Assembly (NCBI GenBank): GCA_032622095.1
Contig: CP136063.1
Coordinates: 205,457,934 to 205,521,933, forward strand
Source: Siphonodentalium dalli
Lineage: Eukaryota > Mollusca > Scaphopoda > Gadilida > Siphonodentaliidae
Reading direction: 5' to 3'
DNA length: 64,000 bases
Positions 25,500 to 36,401 of the stretch are shown here, one piece after another; position 1 is the stretch's first letter; each line of letters opens with the position of its first letter. The notes under the pieces were generated by a model. It saw only the letters and a list, made by a program, of their open reading frames with translations. It was not told the origin of the DNA and did not search any database. Both the position numbers and the translations under genes were made by a program.

Positions 25500-28400
25500 T
25501 ATAGGTTGTGAGTTTGCTTTAATAGATATACAGTACACGTAAGACAGTATAGGGTGTGAGTTTGCTTTAATAGATATAAAGTACACGGGAGACGGTATAG
25601 GTTGTGGGTTTGCTTTAATAGATATAAAGTACACGTGAGACGGTATATAGGTTGTGGGTTTGCTTTAATAGATATAAAGTACACGTGAGACGGTATATAG
25701 GTTGTGGGTTTGCTTTAATAGATATAAAGTACACGTGAGACGGTATATAGGTTGTGGGTTTGCTTTAATAGATATAAAGTACACGTAAGACGGTATAGGT
25801 TGTGAGTTTGCTTTAATAGATATACAGTACACGGGAGACGGTATAGGGTGTGAGTTTGCTTTAATAGATATAAAGTGCACGGGAGACGGTTTAGGTTGTG
25901 TGTTTGCTTTAATAGATATAAAGTACACGTAAGACGGTATAGGTTGTGGGTTTGCTTTAATAGATATAAAGTACACGTGAGACGGTATAGAGTGTGGGTT
26001 TGCTTTAATAGATATAAAGTACACGTGAGACGGTATGGGTTGTGGGTTTGCTTTAATAGATATAAAGTACACGTAAGACGGTATAGGGTGTGAGTTTGCT
26101 TTAATAGATATAAAGTACACGTGAGACAGTATAGGGTGTGGGTTTGCTTTAATAGATATAAAGTACACGTAAGACAGTATAGGGTGTGAGTTTGCTTTAA
26201 TAGATATAAAGTACACGTGAGACAGTATAGGGTGTGGGTTTGCTTTAATAGATATAAAGTACACGTAAGACGGTATAGGGTGTGAGTTTGCTTTAATAGA
26301 TATACAGTACACGTAAGACAGTATAGGGTGTGGGTTTGCTTTAATAGATATAAAGTACACGTAAGACAGTATAGGGTGTGGGTTTGCTTTAATAGATATA
26401 AAGTACACGTGAGACGGTATAGGGTGTGAGTTTGCTTTAATAGATATAAAGTACACGTAAGACAGTATAGGGTGTGAGTTTGCTTTAATAGATATAAAGT
26501 ACACGTAAGACGGTATAGGGTGTGAGTTTGCTTTAATAGATATAAAGTACACGTGAGACAGTATAGGGTGTGGGTTTGCTTTAATAGATATAAAGTACAC
26601 GTAAGACGGTATAGGGTGTGAGTTTGCTTTAATAGATATAAAGTACACGTAAGACGGTATAGGGTGTGAGTTTGCTTTAATAGATATAAAGTACACGTGA
26701 GACAGTATAGGGTGTGGGTTTGCTTTAATAGATATAAAGTACACGTAAGACGGTATAGGGTGTGAGTTTGCTTTAATAGATATAAAGTACACGTAAGACG
26801 GTATAGGTTGTGAGTTTGCTTTAATAGATATAAAGTACACGTGAGACAGTATAGGGTGTGGGTTTGCTTTAATAGATATAAAGTACACGTAAGACGGTAT
26901 AGGGTGTGAGTTTGCTTTAATAGATATAAAGTACACGTGAGACGGTATAGGGTGTGAGTTTGCTTTAATAGATATAAAGTACACGTAAGACGGTATAGGG
27001 TGTGAGTTTGCTTTAATAGATATAAAGTACACGTGAGACGGTATAGGGTGTGAGTTTGCTTTAATAGATATACAGTACACGTAAGACAGTATAGGGTGTG
27101 GGTTTGCTTTAATAGATATAAAGTACACGTAAGACAGTATAGGGTGTGAGTTTGCTTTAATAGATATAAAGTACACGTAAGACAGTATAGGGTGTGAGTT
27201 TGCTTTAATAGATATAAAGTACACGTAAGACGGTATAGGGTGTGAGTTTGCTTTAATAGATATAAAGTACACGTGAGACAGTATAGGGTGTGAGTTTGCT
27301 TTAATAGATATACAGTACACGTGAGACAGTATAGGGTGTGGGTTTGCTTTAATAGATATAAAGTACACGTAAGACAGTATAGGGTGTGGGTTTGCTTTAA
27401 TAGATATAAAGTACACGTAAGACAGTATAGGGTGTGGGTTTGCTTTAATAGATATAAAGTACACGTAAGACAGTATAGGGTGTGAGTTTGCTTTAATAGA
27501 TATAAAGTACACGTGAGACGGTTTAGGGTGTGGGTTTGCTTTAATAGATATAAAGTACACGTGAGACGGTTTAGGGTGTGGGTTTGCTTTAATAGATATA
27601 AAGTACACGTGAGACGGTATAGGGTGTGTGTTTGCTTTAATAGATATAAAGTACACGTGAGACGGTATAGGGTGTGGGTTTGCTTTAATAGATATAAAGT
27701 ACACGGGAGACGGTATAGGGTGTGTGTTTGCTTTAATAGATATAAAGTACACGTGAGACGGTATAGGGTGTGAGTTTGCTTTAATAGATATAAAGTACAC
27801 GTGAGACGGTTTAGGGTGTGGGTTTGCTTTAATAGATATAAAGTACACGGGAGACGGTATAGGGTGTGGGTTTGCTTTAATAGATATAAAGTACACGTGA
27901 GACGGTATAGGGTGTGGGTTTGCTTTAATAGATATAAAGTACACGTGAGACGGTTTAGGTTGTGAGTTTGCTTTAATAGATATAAAGTACACGTGAGACG
28001 GTATAGATTGTGGGTTTGCTTTAATAGATATAAAGTACACGTGAGACGGTATAGGGTGTGAGTTTGCTTTAATAGATATAAAGTACACGTGAGACGGTAT
28101 GGGTTGTGGGTTTGCTTTAATAGATATAAAGTACACGTGAGACGGTATATGGTGTGGGTTTGCTTTAATAGATATAAAGTACACGTAAGACGGTATAGGG
28201 TGTGGGTTTGCTTTAATAGATATAAAGTACACGTGAGACGGTATAGGGTGTGGGTTTGCTTTAATAGATATAAAGTACATGTGAGACGGTATAGGTTGTG
28301 AGTTTGCTTTAATAGATATAAAGTACACGTGAGACGGTATAGATTGTGGGTTTGCTTTAATAGATATAAAGTACACGTGAGACGGTATAGATTGTGGGTT

Positions 28401-28500
28401 TGCTTTAATAGATATAAAGTACACGTGAGACGGTATAGATTGTGGGTTTGCTTTAATAGATATAAAGTACACGTGAGACGGTATAGGGTGTGAGTTTGCT
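25500..28500. repeat. satellite domain rich in GACAGTATAGGG and GATATACAG monomers
   Basis: This stretch is dominated by GGGTGTGAG monomers with GACAG or GACGG, and has scattered GATATACAG variants (A to C in the core) near 25,529, 25,823, 26,303, 27,070, 27,310, 28,750 and 28,800. From about 27,500 GTTTAGGG monomers appear. The domain differs in variant composition from its neighbours on both sides. Confidence 0.7.
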
Positions 28501-30899
28501 TTAATAGATATAAAGTACACGTGAGATGGTATAGGGTGTGAGTTTGCTTTAATAGATATAAAGTACACGGGAGACGGTATAGGGTGTGAGTTTGCTTTAA
28601 TAGATATAAAGTACACGGGAGACGATTTAGGTTGTGGGTTTGCTTTAATAGATATAAAGTACACGTGAGACGGTATAGATTGTGGGTTTGCTTTAATAGA
28701 TATAAAGTACACGGGAGACGGTATAGGTTGTGAGTTTGCTTTAATAGATATACAGTACACGTGAGACGGTTTAGGTTGTGGGTTTGCTTTAATAGATATA
28801 CAGTACACGTGAGACGGTATAGGGTGTGAGTTTGCTTTAATAGATATAAAGTACACGTGAGACGGTTTAGGGTGTGGGTTTGCTTTAATAGATATAAAGT
28901 ACACGTGAGACGGTATAGGTTGTGAGTTTGCTTTAATAGATATAAAGTAAACGGGAGACGGTTTAGGTTGTGGGTTTGCTTTAATAGATATAAAGTAAAC
29001 GGGAGACGGTTTAGGTTGTGGGTTTGCTTTAATAGATATAAAGTACACGGGAGACGGTATGGGTTGTGAGTTTGCTTTAATAGATATAAAGTACACGTGA
29101 GACGGTATAGGTTGTGGGTTTGCTTTAATAGATATAAAGTACACGTGAGATGGTATAGGTTGTGGGTTTGCTTTAATAGATATAAAGTACACGTAAGACG
29201 GTATAGGTTGTGGGTTTGCTTTAATAGATATAAAGTACACGTGAGACGGTTTAGGTTGTGTGTTTGCTTTAATAGATATAAAGTACACGCGAGACGGTTT
29301 AGGTTGTGTGTTTGCTTTAATAGATATAAAGTACACGGGAGACGGTTTAGATTGTGGGTTTGCTTTAATAGATATAAAGTACACGCGAGACGGTTTAGGT
29401 TGTGTGTTTGCTTTAATAGATATAAAGTACACGGGAGACGGTATGGGTTGTGGGTTTGCTTTAATAGATATAAAGTACACGGGAGACGGTATAGGTTGTG
29501 GGTTTGCTTTAATAGATATAAAGTACACGTAAGACGGTATAGGTTGTGGGTTTGCTTTAATAGATATAAAGTAAACGGGAGACGGTATAGGTTGTGGGTT
29601 TGCTTTAATAGATATAAAGTACACGGGAGACGGTATAGGTTGTGGGTTTGCTTTAATAGATATAAAGTACACGTGAGACGGTTTAGGTTGTGGGTTTGCT
29701 TTAATAGATATAAAGTAAACGGGAGACGGTATAGGTTGTGGGTTTGCTTTAATAGATATAAAGTACACGTGAGACGGTATAGGGTGTGAGTTTGCTTTAA
29801 TAGATATAAAGTACACGGGAGACGGTATAGGTTGTGGGTTTGCTTTAATAGATATACAGTACACGGGAGACGGTATAGGTTGTGTGTTTGCTTTAATAGA
29901 TATAAAGTACACGGGAGACGGTATGGGTTGTGGGTTTGCTTTAATAGAAATAAAGTAAACGGGAGACGGTATAGGTTGTGGGTTTGCTTTAATAGATATA
30001 AAGTACACGTGAGACGGTTTAGGTTGTGGGTTTGCTTTAATAGATATAAAGTAAACGGGAGACGGTATAGGTTGTGGGTTTGCTTTAATAGATATAAAGT
30101 ACACGGGAGACGGTATAGGTTGTGGGTTTGCTTTAATAGATATAAAGTACACGGGAGACGGTATAGGTTGTGGGTTTGCTTTAATAGATATAAAGTACAC
30201 GTGAGACGGTATAGGGTGTGAGTTTGCTTTAATAGATATAAAGTACACGTGAGACGGTTTAGGTTGTGGGTTTGCTTTAATAGATATAAAGTACACGGGA
30301 GACGGTATAGGTTGTGAGTTTGCTTTAATAGATATAAAGTACACGGGAGACGGTATAGGTTGTGGGTTTGCTTTAATAGATATAAAGTACACGTAAGACG
30401 GTATAGGTTGTGGGTTTGCTTTAATAGATATAAAGTACACGGGAGACGGTATAGGTTGTGAGTTTGCTTTAATAGATATAAAGTACACGTGAGACGGTTT
30501 AGGTTGTGGGTTTGCTTTAATAGATATAAAGTACACGGGAGACGGTATAGGTTGTGGGTTTGCTTTAATAGATATAAAGTACACGGGAGACGGTATAGGT
30601 TGTGGGTTTGCTTTAATAGATATAAAGTACACGGGAGACGGTATGGGTTGTGGGTTTGCTTTAATAGATATAAATTACACGGGAGACGGTATAGGTTGTG
30701 GGTTTGCTTTAATAGATATAAAGTACACGGGAGACGGTATAGGTTGTGAGTTTGCTTTAATAGATATAAAGTACACGTGAGACGGTTTAGGTTGTGGGTT
30801 TGCTTTAATAGATATAAAGTACACGGGAGACGGTATAGGTTGTGGGTTTGCTTTAATAGATATAAAGTACACGGGAGACGGTATAGGTTGTGGGTTTGC

Positions 30900-32740
30900 T
30901 TTAATAGATATAAAGTACACGGGAGACGGTTTAGGTTGTGGGTTTGCTTTAATAGATATAAAGTACACGGGAGACGGTATGGGTTGTGGGTTTGCTTTAA
31001 TAGATATAAAGTACACGGGAGACGGTTTAGGTTGTGGGTTTGCTTTAATAGATATAAAGTACACGGGAGACGGTATGGGTTGTGGGTTTGCTTTAATAGA
31101 TATAAAGTACACGGGAGACGGTTTAGGTTGTGGGTTTGCTTTAATAGATATAAAGTACACGGGAGACGGTATAGGTTGTGGGTTTGCTTTAATAGATATA
31201 AAGTACACGGGAGACGGTTTAGGTTGTGGGTTTGCTTTAATAGATATAAAGTACACGGGAGACGGTTTAGGTTGTGGGTTTGCTTTAATAGATATAAAGT
31301 ACACGGGAGACGGTTTAGGTTGTGTTTTGCTTTAATAGATATAAAGTACACGGGAGACGGTTTAGGTTGTGTTTTGCTTTAATAGATATAAAGTACACGG
31401 GAGACGGTTTAGGTTGTGTTTTGCTTTAATAGATATAAAGTACACGGGAGACGGTATAGGTTGTGGGTTTGCTTTAATAGATATAAAGTACACGGGAGAC
31501 GGTTTAGGTTGTGGGTTTGCTTTAATAGATATAAAGTAAACGGGAGACGGTTTAGGTTGTGGGTTTGCTTTAATAGATATAAAGTAAACGGGAGACGGTA
31601 TAGGTTGTGGGTTTGCTTTAATAGATATAAAGTGCACGGGAGACGGTATGGGTTGTGGGTTTGCTTTAATAGATATAAAGTACACGGGAGACGGTATGGG
31701 TTGTGGGTTTGCTTTAATAGATATAAAGTACACGGGAGACGGTTTAGGTTGTGGGTTTGCTTTAATAGATATAAAGTACACGGGAGACGGTATGGGTTGT
31801 GGGTTTGCTTTAATAGATATAAAGTACACGGGAGACGGTTTAGGTTGTGGGTTTGCTTTAATAGATATAAAGTACACGGGAGACGGTTTAGGTTGTGGGT
31901 TTGCTTTAATAGATATAAAGTAAACGGGAGACGGTATAGGTTGTGGGTTTGCTTTAATAGATATAAAGTGCACGGGAGACGGTATAGGTTGTGGGTTTGC
32001 TTTAATAGATATAAAGTACACGGGAGACGGTATAGGTTGTGGGTTTGCTTTAATAGATATAAAGTACACGGGAGACGGTTTAGGTTGTGGGTTTGCTTTA
32101 ATAGATATAAAGTACACGGGAGACGGTATGGGTTGTGGGTTTGCTTTAATAGATATAAAGTACACGGGAGACGGTTTAGGTTGTGGGTTTGCTTTAATAG
32201 ATATAAAGTACACGGGAGACGGTATGGGTTGTGGGTTTGCTTTAATAGATATAAAGTACACGGGAGACGGTTTAGGTTGTGGGTTTGCTTTAATAGATAT
32301 AAAGTACACGGGAGACGGTTTAGGTTGTGGGTTTGCTTTAATAGATATAAAGTACACGGGAGACGGTTTAGGTTGTGTTTTGCTTTAATAGATATAAAGT
32401 ACACGGGAGACGGTTTAGGTTGTGTTTTGCTTTAATAGATATAAAGTACACGGGAGACGGTTTAGGTTGTGTTTTGCTTTAATAGATATAAAGTACACGG
32501 GAGACGGTATAGGTTGTGGGTTTGCTTTAATAGATATAAAGTACACGGGAGACGGTTTAGGTTGTGGGTTTGCTTTAATAGATATAAAGTAAACGGGAGA
32601 CGGTTTAGGTTGTGGGTTTGCTTTAATAGATATAAAGTAAACGGGAGACGGTATAGGTTGTGGGTTTGCTTTAATAGATATAAAGTGCACGGGAGACGGT
32701 ATGGGTTGTGGGTTTGCTTTAATCGATATAAAGTACACGG
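30900..32740. repeat. terminal 1,053-bp higher-order repeat with 47-bp monomers
   Basis: Three consecutive 47-bp monomers (GTTGTGTTTTGC, lacking one base) start near 31,318 and again near 32,371. The second set is offset by 1,053 bp, exactly 22 monomers of 48 bp minus three single-base deletions. Flanking markers such as GTGCACGGG (31,632; 31,968; 32,685) and paired GTAAACGGG monomers recur at the same offset. Divergence resumes after about 32,700. Confidence 0.8.
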
Positions 32741-32861
32741 GAGACGGTATAGGTTGTGGGTTTGCTTTAATAGATATAAAGTACACGGGAGACGGTATGG
32801 GTTGTGGGTTTGCTTTAATAGATATAAAGTACACGTGAGACGGTATAGGTTGTGGGTTTGC

Positions 32862-33490
32862 GTTAAAACTTAAAGCTTGTGGTTATAATCGTTTAGCTTT
32901 GGCAAACTCGGAAGAAATGCATGATAGTGAGAAATCAGCTATCAAAGATGTGCATACACACAATGAAATATCTGCAAACTCACACAAATTATTTAAGTGA
33001 AATTATTTTGAGCACAGAGATGTCATCATCAAGTTCTGGTATATTTTCTGGACGGTTGCTACAAGGTCTATCGAGAACCGGTTTTCACATTCGCTACACT
33101 ACATTGCGATGTATTTCTAAAATGTGAGACATATTGTTGGCTATATAACGCTGGATATATACTCTCTATAAAACGAATGGTTCTTGTATGTCAACGAAAC
33201 ATTGCCATACATACTTATAGATACTGGGACAATGAAGATGGTGCGAACGATATATCAGTGTTATGTTGCATATCGATGTGTGCTTTGTTTAAAGGTTTTA
33301 AGTTAATGGAAAATTTAGAATAGATACTTGTTTTAAACAAGATGACAACGGAAGGGGTATTTGATCGATGAATGTCCACGGACCATGTACTCTCGATGTT
33401 TCCAGTCGATAATTCGATATCGCATATAAAGGGCAATCGGGAAATAGGGTGTACGACTCTTTAGAATTTACGGTTCATAAGGGTGACTAT
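32862..33490. repeat. 650-bp flanking repeat, copy 1
   Basis: This is the first of three related units next to the array. Shared landmarks with copy 2 are CTTGTGGTTATAATCG (32,876 and 33,554, offset 678), the AGAACCGGTTTTCACATTCG block, GATGGTGCGAACGATATATC and the tail TTTAGAATTTACGGTTCAT. It begins at the base where the satellite stops. Short open frames inside it show no recognisable protein and are not conserved between copies. Confidence 0.9.
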
Positions 33491-33539
33491 TTAATAAATA
33501 TATAAAGTACACGGGAGACGGTACAGGGTGTGGGTTTGC
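33491..33539. repeat. solitary 48-bp-type satellite monomer
   Basis: A single copy of the satellite monomer sits at the junction of flanking-repeat copies 1 and 2. It reads from TTAATAAATATATAAAG through TACACGGGAGACGG to GGGTGTGGGTTTGC. It is 49 bp because of an extra TA, and has TACAGG for TATAGG. It ends in GC followed by G, as the last array monomer does. Confidence 0.92.
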
Positions 33540-34147
33540 GATATAAATTATATCTTGTGGTTATAATCGTTTAGCTTTGGCAAACTCAGCAGATACACGG
33601 TCATGGCGGTGAGAAATCATTTATCAAGGTGAAAAATCTGCAATATCTCAATTATTTGAGCACAGAGATGTCAGCATCAAGTTCCAGGGTATATTTTCCG
33701 GACGGTTGCTACAGGGTCCATCGAGAACCGGTTTTCACATTCGTTACACTATACATTGCGATGTATTTCTAAAATGTGAGGCATGTTGTTGGCTAACGCT
33801 GGAGATACCATGTATACTCTATATAAAACAAGTGGTTCTTGTAACGAAACATTGCCATTCATACTTAGATACTGGGGTAATGAAGATGGTGCGAACGATA
33901 TATCAGTGGTATATATGCTGTAAATCGATGTATACTGTGTTCCTTTACGGTTTAAAGTTAGATGGACCATTTAGAATAGATACTTGTTTGATACCAACAT
34001 GACAACGGAATGAGTATTTTATCGATGGACGTTCACGGACCATACTCTCGAGGTTTCCAGTCGATAATTCACTATCGCATGTAAAGGGCAATCGGGGAAT
34101 ATGGTTTACTAGTCTTTAGAATTTACGGTTCATATAAGGGTTACTAT
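33540..34147. repeat. 650-bp flanking repeat, copy 2
   Basis: This second unit aligns with copy 1 over its whole length with substitutions and small indels (examples: GAGACATATTG against GAGGCATGTTG, and CATTGCCATACATAC against CATTGCCATTCATAC). The spacing from its CTTGTGG landmark to that of copy 3 is 648 bp. No coding region is recognised. Confidence 0.9.
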
Positions 34148-34187
34148 TTAATAAATATAAAGTACACGGTATAGGTTGTGGGTTTGC
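34148..34187. repeat. second solitary satellite monomer (7-bp deletion)
   Basis: A 40-bp satellite-like sequence reads from TTAATAAATATAAAG through TACACGG to TATAGGTTGTGGGTTTGC. Compared with the array monomer it lacks 7 bp of the GGGAGACGG segment. It is followed by GTTAAACCTTGAAGC, the counterpart of GTTAAAACTTAAAGC that follows the array end. Confidence 0.92.
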
Positions 34188-34440
34188 GTTAAACCTTGAA
34201 GCTTGTGGTTATAATCGTTTAGCTTTTGCAAACTCGGCAGATACACGTGGTGAGTGGGGAATCAGCTGTCAAGATGTGTACACAGAATGAAAAATATCAC
34301 AATAATTATTTATTAAATTATGTTGAGCATAGAGATGTCAGCAACAAGTTCTAGGCAGGGTACAATTTCCCGACGGTTGCTTCAGCTAGGGTCAACCGAG
34401 AACCGGTTTTCGTACTCTTTACACTACCTTGCAATGTATT
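34188..34440. repeat. 650-bp flanking repeat, copy 3 (truncated)
   Basis: The first roughly 250 bp of the unit are present, including CTTGTGGTTATAATCG at 34,202, the ACGGTTGCTTCAG block and GAGAACCGGTTTTCG. Similarity stops near 34,440, after GCAATGTATTTCT. The rest of the unit is missing. Confidence 0.85.
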
Positions 34441-34972
34441 TCTATTTCTATCAAGTCACAATTGATTCATTCTCATACAATTTTTCCTATTCGTTGATAT
34501 GTGTCAATAGTCATCATGCTGGCCTACTTGTGGTCCGCCTGATAACTGTGTAGTTTTAACGCATGCTCATATTAGTGGTTATCTGTACGAATAACGTGGT
34601 TTCGAGGTTAATCTTCAAGAAATACAGACCGCGGCTCTCACGCGCCTTGGTCTGTATTTCTTGTACAGATACCCAAGCGGGTTATATAACCTATACTTAG
34701 CGAATCACACTTTGCAGGCAATGTGTATTCGGCACTTTTCGCGGACAGATACTATTTTTTGTTGAAGCAAATTAAGCATGGGCTGTTCCACTGTGTATTA
34801 ATGTGTATAGTTTCTCTCGACCATCGAATTATGTATACCCGTTCTGCTACAAGTTGGGCCGATATCTCAAAACGTGTGACTTTGGTGCCGTAAAATTGCA
34901 TGCTTTTCCAGCAACGTGTATGTCAATATAGCAATCCGATGACAGTATATAGCACACGTTACACGTTTCAAC
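34441..34972. other. unassigned spacer with one hairpin
   Basis: No gene is recognised between the truncated flanking repeat and the 1.43-kb tandem pair. The only clear structure is a perfect 15-bp inverted repeat at 34,616-34,663. Confidence 0.6.
34616..34663. repeat. perfect 15-bp inverted repeat (hairpin)
   Basis: CAAGAAATACAGACC at 34,616-34,630 is the exact reverse complement of 34,649-34,663, with an 18-nt GC-rich loop. It resembles the end of a small foldback element. No T-run follows, so it is not called a terminator. Confidence 0.85.
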
Positions 34973-36401
34973 TTGCGGCTATTACCCGTGCTCGTTCGAG
35001 ATACAAAGTACACACCCAAGAGGCGTAACTCTATGGTTGCGTTCGTTGTATTCTTCAGACGAACAAATATATGGCAAGACATTACAATCAAAGGTATAGG
35101 AGAGATAACTCTACTATACATTAGACCGAGACAAGATAAATGCCGCACCACATATATGATCATCATATATATGTGAAAGAGCAGGATTTGTCTGTCAGTC
35201 TCTCCGGATTTTTCTCCCAGACTTCTGGACCGATTTCAACCAAATTGGTGTGGTGACTCGGGGTACCCCGTCGGAGGTTATAATGTCGTTAGTTTTTCAA
35301 AATTTTGATACAAACAAAATTATTAAATAAATGTTTTTAATAAGCTCACTATGGTCCAATCTGAACCTATGTGGATATTTAGGTCCAATATGAACATATT
35401 TGCAAGAGGAAATGTTGCAGCACCAGGTGTACGCTCTTTATAATGTGTTTTCACTGTGGCCCGCGCCATCCAAATAGTTTCATATTGGACCTAAAAGTTG
35501 ACCCTGGTTTATATTAGACTTATTTTGATTTTTGAATAACCCCATAGTGGACTTATGTCCCTTATGCCGTTGGATATTATATAGACTTATTTGATTCTGG
35601 AATTGAGCCCATAGTATCCTTAAAAACTATCAAAATGCGCGCGAAGCGCAAACGCTGCTGAATAAAGGCTATGTCTAATATCAAAATGTTCGTGAAACGC
35701 ACACAGGGGCCACACACCCGTTCGACGCTGAATAAATGCTCCCGAAAGGAGACTGTTCAGCTGATATATTATATAATATCTCTGGTAGTGTTATTTTATC
35801 ACTGTAGAAATTGTATCGCCCAATGTTATTGTATGTCCATTAGCACTAGTGGCGACACGGGGGTTGGCCCCATCTCGCTCGGTCCCCTGGTGGCGGTGCG
35901 GTCGGTGGGTGTTATTTTCGGCATTTTTTTTTTGTACATTTATAGCGAATTCGACCACAGCGTATTTGTTAATTTATTCACTTCCGCTACAGCTATAGGG
36001 ACTTGCCCGATCTCTGCATGATATGTCCCTGTCCGTGGTCAGGTTGCAGGGTCGGTGTGGTCGGTACCTTTTCATTATTTTGCGTACCTGACGGAACCGG
36101 TCGCAAGTTAGTGGCTAATAGTGCCGTTTCCGCTCAAGCTATCGACTTGTATAGGGATTGGAACTTTGGTACATACAGGTCTATTCTCCACGATAGTGCA
36201 TGCCCCATCTCGCTTGGGTCCATGGGGGAGCTGCCGACGGGTGCGGTCGGTACGGACTGGTGCGGTCAACTTTTAGTTTTTAGAATGAACATTCGAGCTG
36301 TGTTATAGAGATGTTGTTTTCGGAAAAAAGGTTTGCATCGTTTTTCCATGCACCATAATGTTTTTCGATGGTTTTCCTGACCGCCTACGCACAAAGTAGG
36401 A
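34973..36401. repeat. 1.43-kb tandem repeat, copy 1
   Basis: It starts at TTGCGGCTATTACCCGTGC and ends at ACAAAGTAGGA, and is followed directly by copy 2 at an offset of 1,429 bp. Shared blocks include GAGGCGTAACTCTATGG, the CTTCTGGACCGATTTCAACC block, CAAAATGCGCGCGAAGCGC and CCCCATCTCGCT. The last occurs twice per unit (35,868 and 36,203), which shows internal duplication. Short open frames differ between the copies and resemble no known protein. The unit looks like a non-autonomous mobile element or satellite unit of unknown class. Confidence 0.85.

Larger units (their letters stand above)
1..32861. repeat. 48-bp satellite array (about 680 monomers)
   Basis: Head-to-tail 48-bp monomers fill this whole stretch in one orientation; 163-210 is a typical consensus copy. 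The monomer holds the core CTTTAATAGATATAAAG followed by TACACG. Length variants of 47 bp (GTGTTTTGC form), 49 bp (GAGTTTTGC form) and 50 bp (extra TA, giving GGTATATAGG) occur in clusters. The left end lies outside the window; the right end is sharp at 32,861, where GGGTTTGC is followed by GTTAAA instead of TTTAAT. Forty-eight is a multiple of three and four of the six consensus frames are open, so very long open frames run through the array. They are not taken as genes: nearly all common variants change amino acids in both minus-strand frames, and TA insertions move one open frame into the other. No interspersed element was seen inside the array. Confidence 0.98.

Noticed and set aside
1-32861. 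CRISPR array or direct-repeat/spacer structure
   Set aside because: Monomers are contiguous with no unique spacers, the sequence is clearly eukaryotic, and no cas-like gene is present.
34616-34663. Rho-independent terminator
   Set aside because: A eukaryotic setting, a long AT-rich stem and no T-run after the hairpin.
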